Below, one piece after another: positions 15,864 through 24,104 of a stretch of DNA of 64,000 nt (position 1 is its first letter; every line of letters begins with the position of its first letter). A program made the translations under genes and the position numbers. The notes beneath the pieces are model-generated. The model saw only the letters and a program-made list of their open reading frames with translations. It did not search any database and was not told the DNA's origin. The DNA comes from Tenggerimyces flavus (GTDB lineage: Bacteria; Actinomycetota; Actinomycetes; Propionibacteriales; Actinopolymorphaceae). The stretch is taken from positions 4,092,001-4,156,000 of the forward strand of contig NZ_JAFBCM010000001.1 in assembly GCF_016907715.1 (NCBI RefSeq). The letters are read 5' to 3'.

Positions 15864-17576
15864 TCAGAACTTGGCCTGGTCCTCGATCTCGACCGGCGTC
15901 CGGCCGCGCAGGAAGTCGAAGTCGCAGCCGTCGGGCGCCTGGCCGACGGTGTCGAGGAACAGCCGGCCGTAGCCGCGGGCGTACGGGCGCCGCGGTGGTT
16001 GCCAGGCGGCGCGTCGGGCTTCGAGCTCCGCGTCGTCGACGTGCAGGTCGAGGCGGCGGTTCTCCAGGTCGAGCTCGATCTCGTCGCCGGTCTGGACGAA
16101 CGCGAGCGGGCCGCCGACGGCGGACTCCGGCGCGACGTGCAGCACGATCGTTCCGTACGCGGTCCCGCTCATCCGCGCGTCGGAGATGCGCACCATGTCG
16201 CGTACGCCCTGGGCCAGCAGCTTCTTTGGTATGGGGAAGTTACCGACTTCCGGCATGCCGGGACCGCCGATCGGACCCACCGATCGGAGCACGAGGATGT
16301 CGGAAGGCTCGACGTCGAGGTCATCGCTGTCGATCTTCGCGCGCAGATCGTCGAGGTCCTCGAAGACCACGGCCCGTGCGCGATGCTGGAGCAGCTCGGG
16401 GGAGGCGGCAGCGTGCTTGATCACGGCACCGTCCGGCGCCAGCGAGCCACGCACGATCGCCGTACCGCCGTGCGGCCTGACCGGCTCGTTCCTCCGGCGG
16501 ATCACGTCGCCATCCGGCGGCGGGGCCTCGGCCGCGTTCTCCGCGACGGTCCTGCCGGTCACCGTCAGCGCGGTGCCGTCCAGCAACGGCAACAGCTCGC
16601 GCATCAGCGCGGGAACGCCGCCGGCGTGGAAGAAGGCCTCCATCTGGTGCGCGCCGATCGGCCGCAGGTTGGCGAGCAACGGGGTCCGCTCGCTGATCTC
16701 GTCGAACAGGTCCAGCGGCAGCTCGACATCGCAGCGTCCGGCGATCGCGGGGAGGTGCACGACCGCGTTCGTACTCCCGCCGAGCGCGGAGAACACCGTC
16801 AAAGCATTCTCGAAAGCTTTCCGGTCGAGGATCTTCGACGGCCGCAGGTCCTCGGCGACCATGGCCACGATCCGCCGCCCCGAGGCCTGCGCCAACCGGA
16901 GGCGTCGCGAGTCGACGGCAGGGATCGCGCCGTTGCCCGGCAACGCCATGCCGAGGGCCTCGGTCAGCGAGTTCATCGTCGACGCCGTACCCATCACCAT
17001 GCAGTGCCCGGCGGAGCGGACGATGCCGTCCTCGATCGCCTTGTACGTCGCGTCGTCCAACGTGCCCGCGCGGTTCTCCGCGGTGAGGCGGCGGCAGTCC
17101 GTACACGCGCCGAGGCGCTCGCCGTTGTAGTGCCCGTCGAGCATCGGCCCACCGCTGACCATGATCGCGGGGACGTCGGCGCTGGCGAGCCCCATCAACG
17201 CGGCGGGCGTCGACTTGTCGCAGCCGGACAGCAGCACCACGCCGTCGAGCGGCTGCGCGCGGATCATCTCCTCGGTGTCCATGGCCGCGAGGTTGCGATG
17301 CAGCATCGACGTCGGCGAGAGGTAGATCTCGCCGAGCGAGATCGTCGGGAACTCCAGTGGCGTACCGCCGGCCTGCAGCACGCCGCGCTTGACGGCCTCG
17401 GCGAGCTCACGGAAGTGCCGATGGCAGTTGTTGAGCTCGGAGAACGTGTTGCAGATGCCGATGATCGGCCGCTCGAGCTCGTCGTCTCCCAGCCCCATCG
17501 ACTTCGTGAAGGCCCGGTGGATGAACCCGGACACGCCGGGCTCGGCGAAGAAGTTCGTACCGCGGCGGGCCGTCAC
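15864..17576 (-). CDS. IlvD/Edd-family [Fe-S] dehydratase, probably a sugar-acid dehydratase
   Basis: The 570-residue product belongs to the dihydroxy-acid/6-phosphogluconate dehydratase family. Cluster ligands are seen in GICNTFSELNNCH, LSGCDKSTPAALMGL and AGHCMVMGTASTM; FSALGGSTNAVVHLPAIAGR and VRISDARMSGTAYGTIVLHV are family signatures. The neighbours are a GntR/FCD regulator and a DapA-like enzyme, as in aldonate (xylonate, arabinonate, gluconate) pathways, so it more likely makes a 2-keto-3-deoxy sugar acid than a valine precursor. The GTG start overlaps the regulator's stop (GTGA), giving translational coupling. An upstream frame continues open but overlaps the regulator and has no family similarity. 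Confidence 0.88.
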   Translation of the reverse strand: MTARRGTNFFAEPGVSGFIHRAFTKSMGLGDDELERPIIGICNTFSELNNCHRHFRELAEAVKRGVLQAGGTPLEFPTISLGEIYLSPTSMLHRNLAAMDTEEMIRAQPLDGVVLLSGCDKSTPAALMGLASADVPAIMVSGGPMLDGHYNGERLGACTDCRRLTAENRAGTLDDATYKAIEDGIVRSAGHCMVMGTASTMNSLTEALGMALPGNGAIPAVDSRRLRLAQASGRRIVAMVAEDLRPSKILDRKAFENALTVFSALGGSTNAVVHLPAIAGRCDVELPLDLFDEISERTPLLANLRPIGAHQMEAFFHAGGVPALMRELLPLLDGTALTVTGRTVAENAAEAPPPDGDVIRRRNEPVRPHGGTAIVRGSLAPDGAVIKHAAASPELLQHRARAVVFEDLDDLRAKIDSDDLDVEPSDILVLRSVGPIGGPGMPEVGNFPIPKKLLAQGVRDMVRISDARMSGTAYGTIVLHVAPESAVGGPLAFVQTGDEIELDLENRRLDLHVDDAELEARRAAWQPPRRPYARGYGRLFLDTVGQAPDGCDFDFLRGRTPVEIEDQAKF

Positions 17577-18289
17577 TCGCCCGTGGCCTCGACGAGTCGC
17601 AGGTACGCGCCCTCGAGATGCGTCTCGATCGCCGCTTGCGCCGCCACGGCATCGCCGGCCGCGAGCAGGTCGCGGAGCTCGGTGTGCTCGCGGAACGCGA
17701 TCTCGTTGAAGTCGTGTCGTGCGACGTTCCGCGTGTAGAGAAACGCGTAGACCTGGCTGCGGATCTGCTCCCACGAGCGCAGCAGCCGGCGGTGGTCGGC
17801 GGCCTGGTAGACGACGTCGTGGAACGCGACGTCCAGCGCCGCCGCGTCGCGGGCGGTGTAGTCGTCGCGGAGCTGGCTCATCTGCTCGAGCACCGAGTCC
17901 AGGACGGCGAAGTGCTCCGGCCTCGCGCGTTCGGCGGCACGTTTGACGGCCAGCTGCTCGAGGGCGAGGCGGAGTGTGTAGACCTCTTCGATGTCGGCGC
18001 GCGACAGCTCCGCGACCTGGGCGCCGCGGTGCCTTCGGAGGACGACGAGGCCTTCGCGTTCGAGCTGGGCGAGCGCCTCACGTACGGGACCGCGACTCAC
18101 CTGGAGGGCGTCGGCGAGCTCGGCTTCGCGCAGGTGCTGGCCGGGAGCGAACTGGCCTTGGGCGATGGTCTCGCGGAGCCGGTCGGCCACGGTCTCGGCG
18201 AGGGCCGGAGTCGAGGCGGGCACCAACGGCGTCTCCGAAAACGGCGCGCTCAATCCGTTGCCCTCCTCCATGTCGCTCCGTCGCCCCAT
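17573..18289 (-). CDS. GntR-family transcriptional regulator, FCD subfamily
   Basis: The protein of about 238 residues has a winged helix (TVADRLRETIAQGQFAPGQH, then LADALQVSRGPVREALAQLE) and a helical FCD ligand domain (LRLALEQLAVKRAAERARPE, DVAFHDVVYQAADHRRL, EHTELRDLLAAGDAVAAQ). FCD regulators bind carboxylic or sugar acids through a metal site, which fits the flanking dehydratase and aldolase-type genes. The ATG at 18289 is preferred because AAGGG lies just upstream; a further ATG at 18271 is possible. The first open codon, a TTG at 18316, lies inside the operator and is not used. Confidence 0.88.
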   Translation of the reverse strand: MGRRSDMEEGNGLSAPFSETPLVPASTPALAETVADRLRETIAQGQFAPGQHLREAELADALQVSRGPVREALAQLEREGLVVLRRHRGAQVAELSRADIEEVYTLRLALEQLAVKRAAERARPEHFAVLDSVLEQMSQLRDDYTARDAAALDVAFHDVVYQAADHRRLLRSWEQIRSQVYAFLYTRNVARHDFNEIAFREHTELRDLLAAGDAVAAQAAIETHLEGAYLRLVEATGE

Positions 18290-18300
18290 GCGACCCTTGT

Positions 18301-18314
18301 GATTGTCAACAATC
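18301..18314. promoter_or_regulatory. GntR/FCD operator between the divergent sugar-acid genes
   Basis: GATTGTCAACAATC (GATTGT, two bases, ACAATC) matches the TTGT..ACAA type of site bound by FCD regulators. It lies 12 bp upstream of the regulator start and immediately before the TTGACA of the divergent promoter, so one dimer could control both directions. Confidence 0.65.
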
Positions 18315-18319
18315 AACTA

Positions 18320-18348
18320 TTGACATGCAAGGGCGCCGAGTTGATGCT
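18320..18348 (+). promoter_or_regulatory. Likely promoter of the DapA-like gene
   Basis: TTGACA at 18320-18325 is a perfect -35. The best -10 is GATGCT at 18343-18348, after 17 bp. The adjoining palindrome at 18301 would place the regulator against RNA polymerase. Confidence 0.45.
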
Positions 18349-18388
18349 ACCCGCAGAGGGTCTGGGTCCGGCTGGCAGAAGGAGTGAC

Positions 18389-19303
18389 GTGGGGGCAACT
18401 GCCGTGCAGCCCGGAGTATGGGGCGTGCTGGCCACTCCGTTCTCGCGTGACGGCTCCGCGCTGGACGAGGAGTCGCTGGACCGCGAGGTGCGATGGTACG
18501 TCGAACGCGGCGTCACCGGTCTCACCGCGCTCGGGGTGTTCGGCGAGGCCGCCTCGCTGACCGCAGCCGAGCGGCGGCGGGTCGTCGAGATCGTCGCCGC
18601 GGCCCGTGGGTCGCTCCCGGTCGTGATCGGTGTGACGTCGCTCGACACTGCGGGTGCGATCGCCGAGATCCGGAACTTCGCCGACGTCGCGGGCGATGGG
18701 TTGGCCGCCGCGATGGTGCAGATCAACTCGTCGAACCCGGGCGAGCTCGTTCCGCATCTCGAGGGCATCAACCGCTCGACCGGTGTGTCGATCGTGCTAC
18801 AGGACTACCCGGCGATCTCCGGGGTGCGGATCACGCCGGCCGACCTGGTGATGGCGGTCGAGTGGCTGTCCTCGGTGGTCGCGGTGAAGTCCGAGTCCTC
18901 GCCTTCGCCGGCCGCGATGGCCGTGCTGGCTTCCGGGTTGCAGGTGCCGGTCTTCGGCGGGCTCGGTGGAACGTGCCTGCTGGACGAGCTGTCCTTGGGC
19001 GCTGCTGGTGCGATGACGGGCTTCTCGGTGCCGGAGGGGTTGGTCGAGGTCGTCGCCGCCTTCCGTTCGGGCGGCTACGAGGCGGCACGGGCAGCTTGGT
19101 TGCCCTACCTGCCGCTGGTGAACTTCGAGTTCCAGCAGGGGATCGCGCTGGCGATCCGCAAGGAGAGCCTTCGGTTGCGCGGCGTCCTCGCCGGCGCCAC
19201 CGTACGGGCGCCGGCGAAGCCACTGCCTGATGCGTTGCGCGGCCTCCTCGCCACCCATCTGGCGCAGACGCCACATGGCGACGAGATTCTGGTCTCCGCC
19301 TAG
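18389..19303 (+). CDS. Dihydrodipicolinate synthase/NAL-family aldolase or dehydratase (sugar-acid pathway)
   Basis: The 304-residue product is a class I (Schiff-base) TIM-barrel enzyme. It shows [11 protein letters not shown] at the start, [21 protein letters not shown], the Tyr of [10 protein letters not shown] and the Schiff-base Lys in VVAVKSES. The usual N-acetylneuraminate lyase/DapA pattern fits a 2-keto-3-deoxy sugar-acid aldolase or a keto-deoxy-pentonate dehydratase; true lysine biosynthesis is unlikely in this context. The GTG start has AGAAGGAG 4 nt upstream; the frame is open further 5' but runs antisense through the regulator. It is divergent from the GntR-dehydratase pair and shares its operator region. 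Its TAG overlaps the sod stop. Confidence 0.87.
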   Translation: MGATAVQPGVWGVLATPFSRDGSALDEESLDREVRWYVERGVTGLTALGVFGEAASLTAAERRRVVEIVAAARGSLPVVIGVTSLDTAGAIAEIRNFADVAGDGLAAAMVQINSSNPGELVPHLEGINRSTGVSIVLQDYPAISGVRITPADLVMAVEWLSSVVAVKSESSPSPAAMAVLASGLQVPVFGGLGGTCLLDELSLGAAGAMTGFSVPEGLVEVVAAFRSGGYEAARAAWLPYLPLVNFEFQQGIALAIRKESLRLRGVLAGATVRAPAKPLPDALRGLLATHLAQTPHGDEILVSA

Positions 19304-19920
19304 AGGATCTTGACGGCCTGGGCAGCGTCGAACCGGCGGGTGACGTCGGCCCAGTTGGCGACGTTCCACCACGCCTTGACGTAGTCGGCCTTGACGTTGC
19401 GGTACTGCAGGTAGAAGGCGTGCTCCCACATGTCGAGCATGAGCAGCGGGTAGCTGCCGGCCGCGAGGTTGCCCTGGTGGTCGTAGAGCTGCTCGATGAT
19501 CAGCTTCTGCCCGAGGGCGTCCCAGGCGAGGATGGCCCAGCCGGAGCCCTGGATCCCGAGCGCGGCGGCGGTGAAGTGGGCCTTGAAGCCGTCGAAGCTG
19601 CCGAAGTGCTCGTCGATCGCGGCCGCGAGCTCGTCGTTGCTGCCAGGCTTGTCGCCGCCGTCGGGGGAGAGGTTGGGCCAGAAGACGGAGTGGTTGACAT
19701 GGCCGGCGAGGTTGAACGCGAGATTCTTCTGCATGAGATTGACGCCACCGAGCTGCTCCTTGTCCCGCGCCTCAGCGAGCTGCTCGAGAGCGTCGTTCGC
19801 GCCCTTGACGTACGTGGCGTGATGCTTGGAGTGGTGGAGCTCCATGATCTCGCCCGAGATATGCGGCTGCAGAGCGGCATAGTCGTAGGGCAGGTCCGGC
19901 AGGGCGTATGGGTTCGACAC
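19300..19920 (-). CDS. sodA: Superoxide dismutase, Mn/Fe family (Mn-type by sequence)
   Basis: The 206-residue enzyme turns superoxide into oxygen and peroxide in the cytoplasm. By alignment the metal ligands are His29 ([12 protein letters not shown]), His77 ([10 protein letters not shown]), Asp163 and His167 ([11 protein letters not shown]). Gln124 in [13 protein letters not shown] takes the position typical of manganese enzymes, so Mn is more likely than Fe. The GTG start has AGGAGA 5 nt upstream; the longer open frame upstream is repeat-rich and is rejected. The stop shares CTAG with the convergent DapA-like gene, and no terminator is visible between them. Confidence 0.95.
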   Translation of the reverse strand: MSNPYALPDLPYDYAALQPHISGEIMELHHSKHHATYVKGANDALEQLAEARDKEQLGGVNLMQKNLAFNLAGHVNHSVFWPNLSPDGGDKPGSNDELAAAIDEHFGSFDGFKAHFTAAALGIQGSGWAILAWDALGQKLIIEQLYDHQGNLAAGSYPLLMLDMWEHAFYLQYRNVKADYVKAWWNVANWADVTRRFDAAQAVKIL

Positions 19921-19992
19921 CTTCGTCTCCTGTGATGCGAGATTGTGTTTATTGCAACCTACTCGCAACAAGAGGAAGCGGCCACGCCCACA

Positions 19993-20252
19993 CCCGGCTT
20001 CATCTGCACGACAAGAGACCGGGGGAAGCCCCACAAGCGACGCGAGCCCGGCAGCAGACCTGGGGGCAAGCAGGCCTGTCCCGGGACACCTGTTCCGGGG
20101 GCGGGGCTGCGCGTGAAAGCAGGTGGCCGGGCCGGGGCGAGTCAAGGGTCGAAGATCGCGAAGCGACGCCTCTCACCGCGCGCGAAGCGCCCCTGGGAGG
20201 CGCCCTTGACGCGCCCCGGACCGGCCACCACCATCGACCGCCGCCACAGTCC
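19993..20252 (-). repeat. Long interspersed repeat, copy 2 (inverted relative to copy 1)
   Basis: The reverse complement aligns with 9083-9330 from the CGGCGGTCGAT.GTGGTGGCC end to GTGCAGATGAAGCCGGG. The nested inverted repeat (GGTGGCCGGTCCGGGGCG.. / ..CGCCCCGG.CCGGCCACC) and the core CGCTTCGCGATCTTCGACC are conserved; the linker between the inner arms differs. It lies in the gene-free stretch 19921-21341, which holds only repeats and palindromes. Confidence 0.8.
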
Positions 20253-20342
20253 CCGAGAGCTCCAAACTCCCGGAGAGCGCCAATCGCAACAGTGAAGAGC
20301 TGACCAAAGAAGAGCTCTCGCCACACCGGCGCGCACGTCCGC

Positions 20343-20555
20343 GCGATGAAGTGCGCGGAGATCGACTCGGCTGGGGTCCGCGCAGCACCTCCGGGTGATG
20401 AGGCGTCCGGTCATCGGCTCGGACGGTCCCGAGCAGCAACTCCGCGCGACGAGAGGAGCGGCCACCCGCTCGGCTGTCGTCCGCGCAGCACGCCCGCGCG
20501 ATGAGGTGTGCAGTCATCGACTCGGCTGTCGTCCGCGCAGCTGCACTGTGTGCGG
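20343..20555. repeat. Degenerate tandem repeat, about four units of 51-54 bp
   Basis: Units begin at GATGAAGTGCGC (20343), GATGAGGCGTCC (20395), GACGAGAGGAGC (20446) and GATGAGGTGTGC (20500). Each continues with a variant of TCGACTCGGCTGTCGTCCGC and GCAGCA. All frames through it give low-complexity Arg/Ser/His-rich peptides, so I take it as non-coding. Confidence 0.65.
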
Positions 20556-20613
20556 GGTGCTGTCCGTGTGCGGGGTCGAGTTCGCCTACTGATGGGTCGC
20601 CTCGGGAGTTTAT

Positions 20614-20753
20614 GGGCCGCCCTCAATGTCAAGGGCGCTTCGCGTCTCGACCAAACTCGCGGCAGTGCATGGCTGGCGCGGTCGGTGGGCGAGTTTGTGC
20701 GAGATCAGGTCGCGGAGCGACCTGACCCTTGACATTGAGCCTCTCGGCGGCCC
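20614..20753. repeat. 140-bp nested palindromic element
   Basis: The left end GGGCCGCCCTCAATGTCAAG (20614-20633) is inverted as CTTGACATTGAG and GGCGGCCC at 20728-20753, with a short insertion. The inside holds a second hairpin (AGGTCGCGGAGCGACCT, 20707-20723). The TCAAGGGCG.. / ..CCCTTGA arrangement is the same as in the long repeats at 9083 and 19993, although the rest differs. A further simple hairpin, GGGCAGGCTCCGCCTGCCC, follows at about 20768-20786. Confidence 0.65.
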
Positions 20754-21017
20754 GACGCAGGTCGTTAAGGGCAGGCTCCGCCTGCCCACCCGTGCCCCGT
20801 GGCGACCCGGCTCCTGGAGCGGCGCTGAGAGCCCATGCCCAGCACAGCTCCGGCCCACCCACCTGCTCGGGCCACAGCCCGGCCACGACCAGTGGCGGGC
20901 GCCTCGATGAGTGGGGAACCTCCAGGGCGCAGACCACGCGCAGCGTCCCACCGTCCCCTCGACCACTCCACCAGCTGCGCGCCGTCGATCAGGTCGCCGA
21001 TCGACGACAGCGAGATC

Positions 21018-21062
21018 AGCGCGGAAACTATGAGCGCTATAGCACCCCAAACCTTCCGCGCT
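21018..21062. repeat. Palindromic element, family E copy 1
   Basis: AGCGCGGAAACTATGAGCGC starts an inverted repeat whose right arm is TTCCGCGCT (21054-21062). The loop ACTATG.GCGCTATAGC is shared with the copy at 21159, while the arms differ on both sides together. Confidence 0.6.
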
Positions 21063-21158
21063 AATCCTGCTCAACCCTCAACCCTCACCCCTCAGCCTCG
21101 ACCGCTCGCCACGGCCAGCTCGCCTCGCGGCGGCGAGCTCGTCCAGCCTCACCGTCGA

Positions 21159-21207
21159 TTAGCGCGAAGACTATGCGCGCTATAGCGACCAAAAGTCTTC
21201 GCGCTAA
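21159..21207. repeat. Palindromic element, family E copy 2
   Basis: TTAGCGCGAAGACT (21159-21172) is perfectly inverted as AGTCTTCGCGCTAA (21194-21207). The 21-base loop contains GCGCTATAGC, as in the copy 97 bp to the left. Confidence 0.7.
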
Positions 21208-21257
21208 CCCCTCCACCCGCTAACCGACCTATGTAGATCAACGTAGGGGAGGGCAGC

Positions 21258-21297
21258 AAAACGCCGGTCGCTCCGTCGTTGGAGGGACCGGCGTTCG
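21258..21297 (-). terminator. Rho-independent terminator of the DUF7455 gene
   Basis: AACGCCGGTC (21260-21269) pairs with GACCGGCGTT (21286-21295). Read on the minus strand the stem ends in TTTTT followed by GCTGC. It lies 45 bp past the stop at 21342. Confidence 0.75.
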
Positions 21298-21341
21298 GTG
21301 GTGCTGGTCAGACTGGTCAGAGGGTCAGCAGATGTCGGGGG

Positions 21342-21557
21342 TTAGTTGTCTTCGGCAGCCTTGATCCGGCCCAGGCGATCGGTCTCGTCCTGGATCTCGA
21401 TGGCTACCTCGCGGAGCTTGGACTCGTGCTCGCGCCCATGATGCGCGCAGAACAGCAGCTCACCGCCGGTGGGGAGGCTTACCCGAATGTAGGCCTGGGC
21501 CCCACAGCGGTCGCACCTGTCCGCGGCCGAGAGCGGTGTAGCAACTGCGGTGTTCAC
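21342..21557 (-). CDS. DUF7455 family small Cys/His protein
   Basis: A 71-residue protein with CDRCGAQAYIRVSLPTGGEL followed by LLFCAHHGREHESKL. The Cys-x2-Cys and Cys-x-His-His spacing looks like a zinc ribbon or knuckle. This small family is conserved in actinobacteria and, from memory, sits beside the topoisomerase IV ParE gene and the principal sigma gene in Streptomyces; its role is unknown. It starts at a GTG behind GGAGAG. It is divergent from parE across 362 bp and ends at a strong terminator. Confidence 0.82.
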   Translation of the reverse strand: MNTAVATPLSAADRCDRCGAQAYIRVSLPTGGELLFCAHHGREHESKLREVAIEIQDETDRLGRIKAAEDN

Positions 21558-21919
21558 GTCGTCTTCTCTCCGATCGTCAGTGTCACGACCACAACAACAT
21601 CAAACCAGGTACGACCTAATCCCGCCCACGGCGTCTGTGGACAACTTTCTTGCTGTGCGCTTGCTCTGTACTTGCTCTCATGACGTATGTGCCCTCCTCA
21701 CGGTTTCCACATGCGCCTTGCTGCGCTGAGGTTTGACCGACTCGTAACCAGAGAGAGACATTTCGCCAACGGCGTAACGTGTGGGACATCACACCCCCAG
21801 ACACCTCGAACACACAGTCGGCGTGGGACCGCGAGCCGCCGACACGCGCTAGGTAGCCTGAGAGGTACGCAGAACGCGACTCACCTTGCGTCACGGCGCG
21901 ACCACGGAAAGGAACCGCG
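21558..21919. other. Divergent regulatory region between DUF7455 and parE
   Basis: These 362 bp hold no convincing gene and should contain both promoters. A GGAGAG ribosome-binding site serves the DUF7455 start, and AAAGGA at 21908-21915 serves the TTG of parE. I see no clear -35/-10 pair and no repeat of the families found elsewhere. Confidence 0.4.
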
Positions 21920-24001
21920 TTGGCAACCCGGTCCGCAGACCTCGACCACTCTGGCTACACCGCTCGGCACCTCACGGTGCTCGAGGGGCTCGAGGCTGTC
22001 CGGAAGCGACCCGGCATGTACATCGGCTCCACCGACACCCGCGGCCTGATGCAGTGCCTGTGGGAGCCGATCGACAACGCGGTCGACGAGGCTCTCGCGG
22101 GCGCCTGCAAGCGCATCGACGTGATCTTGCACGACGACGGGTCCGCCGAGGTACGTGACGACGGCCGCGGCATCCCGGTCGACATCGAGCCGCGCACCAA
22201 ACTGTCCGGAGTCGAGGTCGTGTTCACCAGGCTGCACGCCGGCGGGAAGTTCGGCGGCATCTCCTACACCGCGTCCGGTGGCCTGCACGGCGTCGGTGCG
22301 AGCGTGATCAACGCGCTGTCCACCAGGCTCGACGTCGAGGTCGACCGGTCCCCGGCGACGTGGGCGATGAGCTTCCGCCGCGGCGTGCCCGGCGTCTTCG
22401 ACGAAGCCGGTCCGAGCGCGAGCTTCAGCAAGAAGTCCGGCTTGGAGAAGATCGGCCGCGCCAAGAAGGGTGCCACCGGTACGCGCGTCCGGTTCTGGCC
22501 CGACCGGCAGATCTTCACCAAGGACGCGACGTTCGTCTACGACGAGCTCGTCACCCGCGCTCGGCAGACCTCGTTCCTCGTTCCAGGCTTGGAGGTCGTG
22601 GTCCGAGACCTCCGCGGCGAAGAGCCCAAGGAGGAGACGTTCAAGCACGACGGCGGCATCGCGGAGTACATCGAGTTCCTCGCCCCCGACGAGGCCGTGA
22701 CGAACGTGATCCGCATGCAGGGCTCGGCCAAGTTCACCGAGACGGTGCCGGTGCTCGACGACAAGGGGCACATGTCGACGCAGGACGTCGAACGCGACCT
22801 CGAGGTCGACATCGCGGCGCGGTGGGGGACCGGGTACGAGACCGAGGTCCGCTCGTTCGTCAACGTGATCTCCACGTCGAAGGGCGGTACGCACGTCCAG
22901 GGTTTCGAACGAGCGCTGACCCGCACGTTCAACGAGACGATGAAGAGCCTGCGCGTGCTCCGCGCCAACGAGGACGACGTCACCAAGGACGACATCCAGG
23001 AAGGCCTCACCGCGGTCGTGACCGTACGACTCGCGGAGCCGCAGTTCGAGGGCCAGACCAAGGAGATCCTCGGCACCCCCGCCGCCACCAGGATCGTCGG
23101 CAACATCGTCCGCAAGGAGCTCGGCACCTACCTGGCCTCGAACAAGCGTGGCGAGAAGCCGTTCGCCCGCGCGGTGATGGACAAGATCGTCTCAGCCGCC
23201 CGCGCGCGCATCGCCGCACGGCAGCACCGGGACGCGCAGCGGCGCAAGAGCGCGCTCGAGTCCTCAGCCCTGCCGGCGAAACTAGCCGACTGCCGATCGA
23301 CCGACGTCGACCGCACCGAGCTGTTCATCGTGGAGGGTGACTCCGCACTCGGCACCGCGAAGCTCGCCCGCAACTCGGAGTTCCAAGCCCTGTTGCCGAT
23401 TCGCGGCAAGATCCTGAACGTGCAGAAGGCCTCGGTCTCCGACATGCTCAAGAACGCCGAGTGCGCGTCGATCATCCAGGTCGTCGGAGCGGGCTCGGGA
23501 CGTACGTTCGACCTCGACGCCGCGCGCTACGGCAAGATCATCTTCATGGCCGACGCCGACTCCGACGGCGCTCACATCCGTTGCCTGCTTGCGACTTTGT
23601 TCTGGCGGTACATGCGCCCGCTGGTTGAGGCCGGCCGCGTCTTCTCCGCCGTGCCGCCGCTGCACCGGATCGAGCTGTCCAACCCGAAGAAGGGTCAGGA
23701 CAAGTACGTCTACACCTACACCGACGCTGAGCTGCAGCGCACGCTCGTCCAGTACGAGAAGCGCAACATCAAGACCAAGGACAATCCGCAACGGTACAAG
23801 GGTCTTGGCGAGATGGACGCCGATCAGTTGGCCGAGACCACGGTCGACCCGCGGCACCGTACGCTCCGGCGACTCACCGCCTCCGGTGCCGAGGAGGCCG
23901 AACGCGTCTTCGAGCTGCTGATGGGCAACGACGTCGCGCCGCGCAAGGAATTCATTGTCGCGGGCGCGTACGAACTCGACGATTCTCGCATCGACGCATA
24001 A
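21920..24001 (+). CDS. parE: DNA topoisomerase IV subunit B (GyrB/ParE family)
   Basis: The 693-residue type IIA topoisomerase ATPase subunit works with ParC to decatenate chromosomes. ATP-site motifs are RPGMYIGSTDTRG, PIDNAVDEALAGACK, VRDDGRGIPVDIE and GGLHGVGASVINALS. A transducer domain follows, then the TOPRIM metal residues in ELFIVEGDSALGTAKLAR and IIFMADADSDGAHIRCLL, and the C-terminal NPQRYKGLGEMDADQLAETT. The GDSALG form (rather than GDSAGG) and the length match actinobacterial ParE more than GyrB. The start is TTG behind AAAGGA. Its partner parC is 15 kb away on the other strand. Confidence 0.93.
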   Translation: MATRSADLDHSGYTARHLTVLEGLEAVRKRPGMYIGSTDTRGLMQCLWEPIDNAVDEALAGACKRIDVILHDDGSAEVRDDGRGIPVDIEPRTKLSGVEVVFTRLHAGGKFGGISYTASGGLHGVGASVINALSTRLDVEVDRSPATWAMSFRRGVPGVFDEAGPSASFSKKSGLEKIGRAKKGATGTRVRFWPDRQIFTKDATFVYDELVTRARQTSFLVPGLEVVVRDLRGEEPKEETFKHDGGIAEYIEFLAPDEAVTNVIRMQGSAKFTETVPVLDDKGHMSTQDVERDLEVDIAARWGTGYETEVRSFVNVISTSKGGTHVQGFERALTRTFNETMKSLRVLRANEDDVTKDDIQEGLTAVVTVRLAEPQFEGQTKEILGTPAATRIVGNIVRKELGTYLASNKRGEKPFARAVMDKIVSAARARIAARQHRDAQRRKSALESSALPAKLADCRSTDVDRTELFIVEGDSALGTAKLARNSEFQALLPIRGKILNVQKASVSDMLKNAECASIIQVVGAGSGRTFDLDAARYGKIIFMADADSDGAHIRCLLATLFWRYMRPLVEAGRVFSAVPPLHRIELSNPKKGQDKYVYTYTDAELQRTLVQYEKRNIKTKDNPQRYKGLGEMDADQLAETTVDPRHRTLRRLTASGAEEAERVFELLMGNDVAPRKEFIVAGAYELDDSRIDA

Positions 24002-24104
24002 CCGTTCTTTACCCAGAAATCCCGACATAGGTGTTTTAACTATCTCCACGTGGTTACTTTCAGAACACGGGAAGGCACTCAACGTGACCGGGAGGTAGGT
24101 AGAG

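Noticed and set aside
15831-17738. Long plus-strand frame antisense to the IlvD/Edd gene
   Set aside because: It mirrors codon positions of the minus-strand gene and has no family features.
20142-20632. Minus-strand frames with recurrent HxxxVLRG-like peptides
   Set aside because: The periodicity follows the 52-bp DNA repeat; there is no start context and no family similarity.
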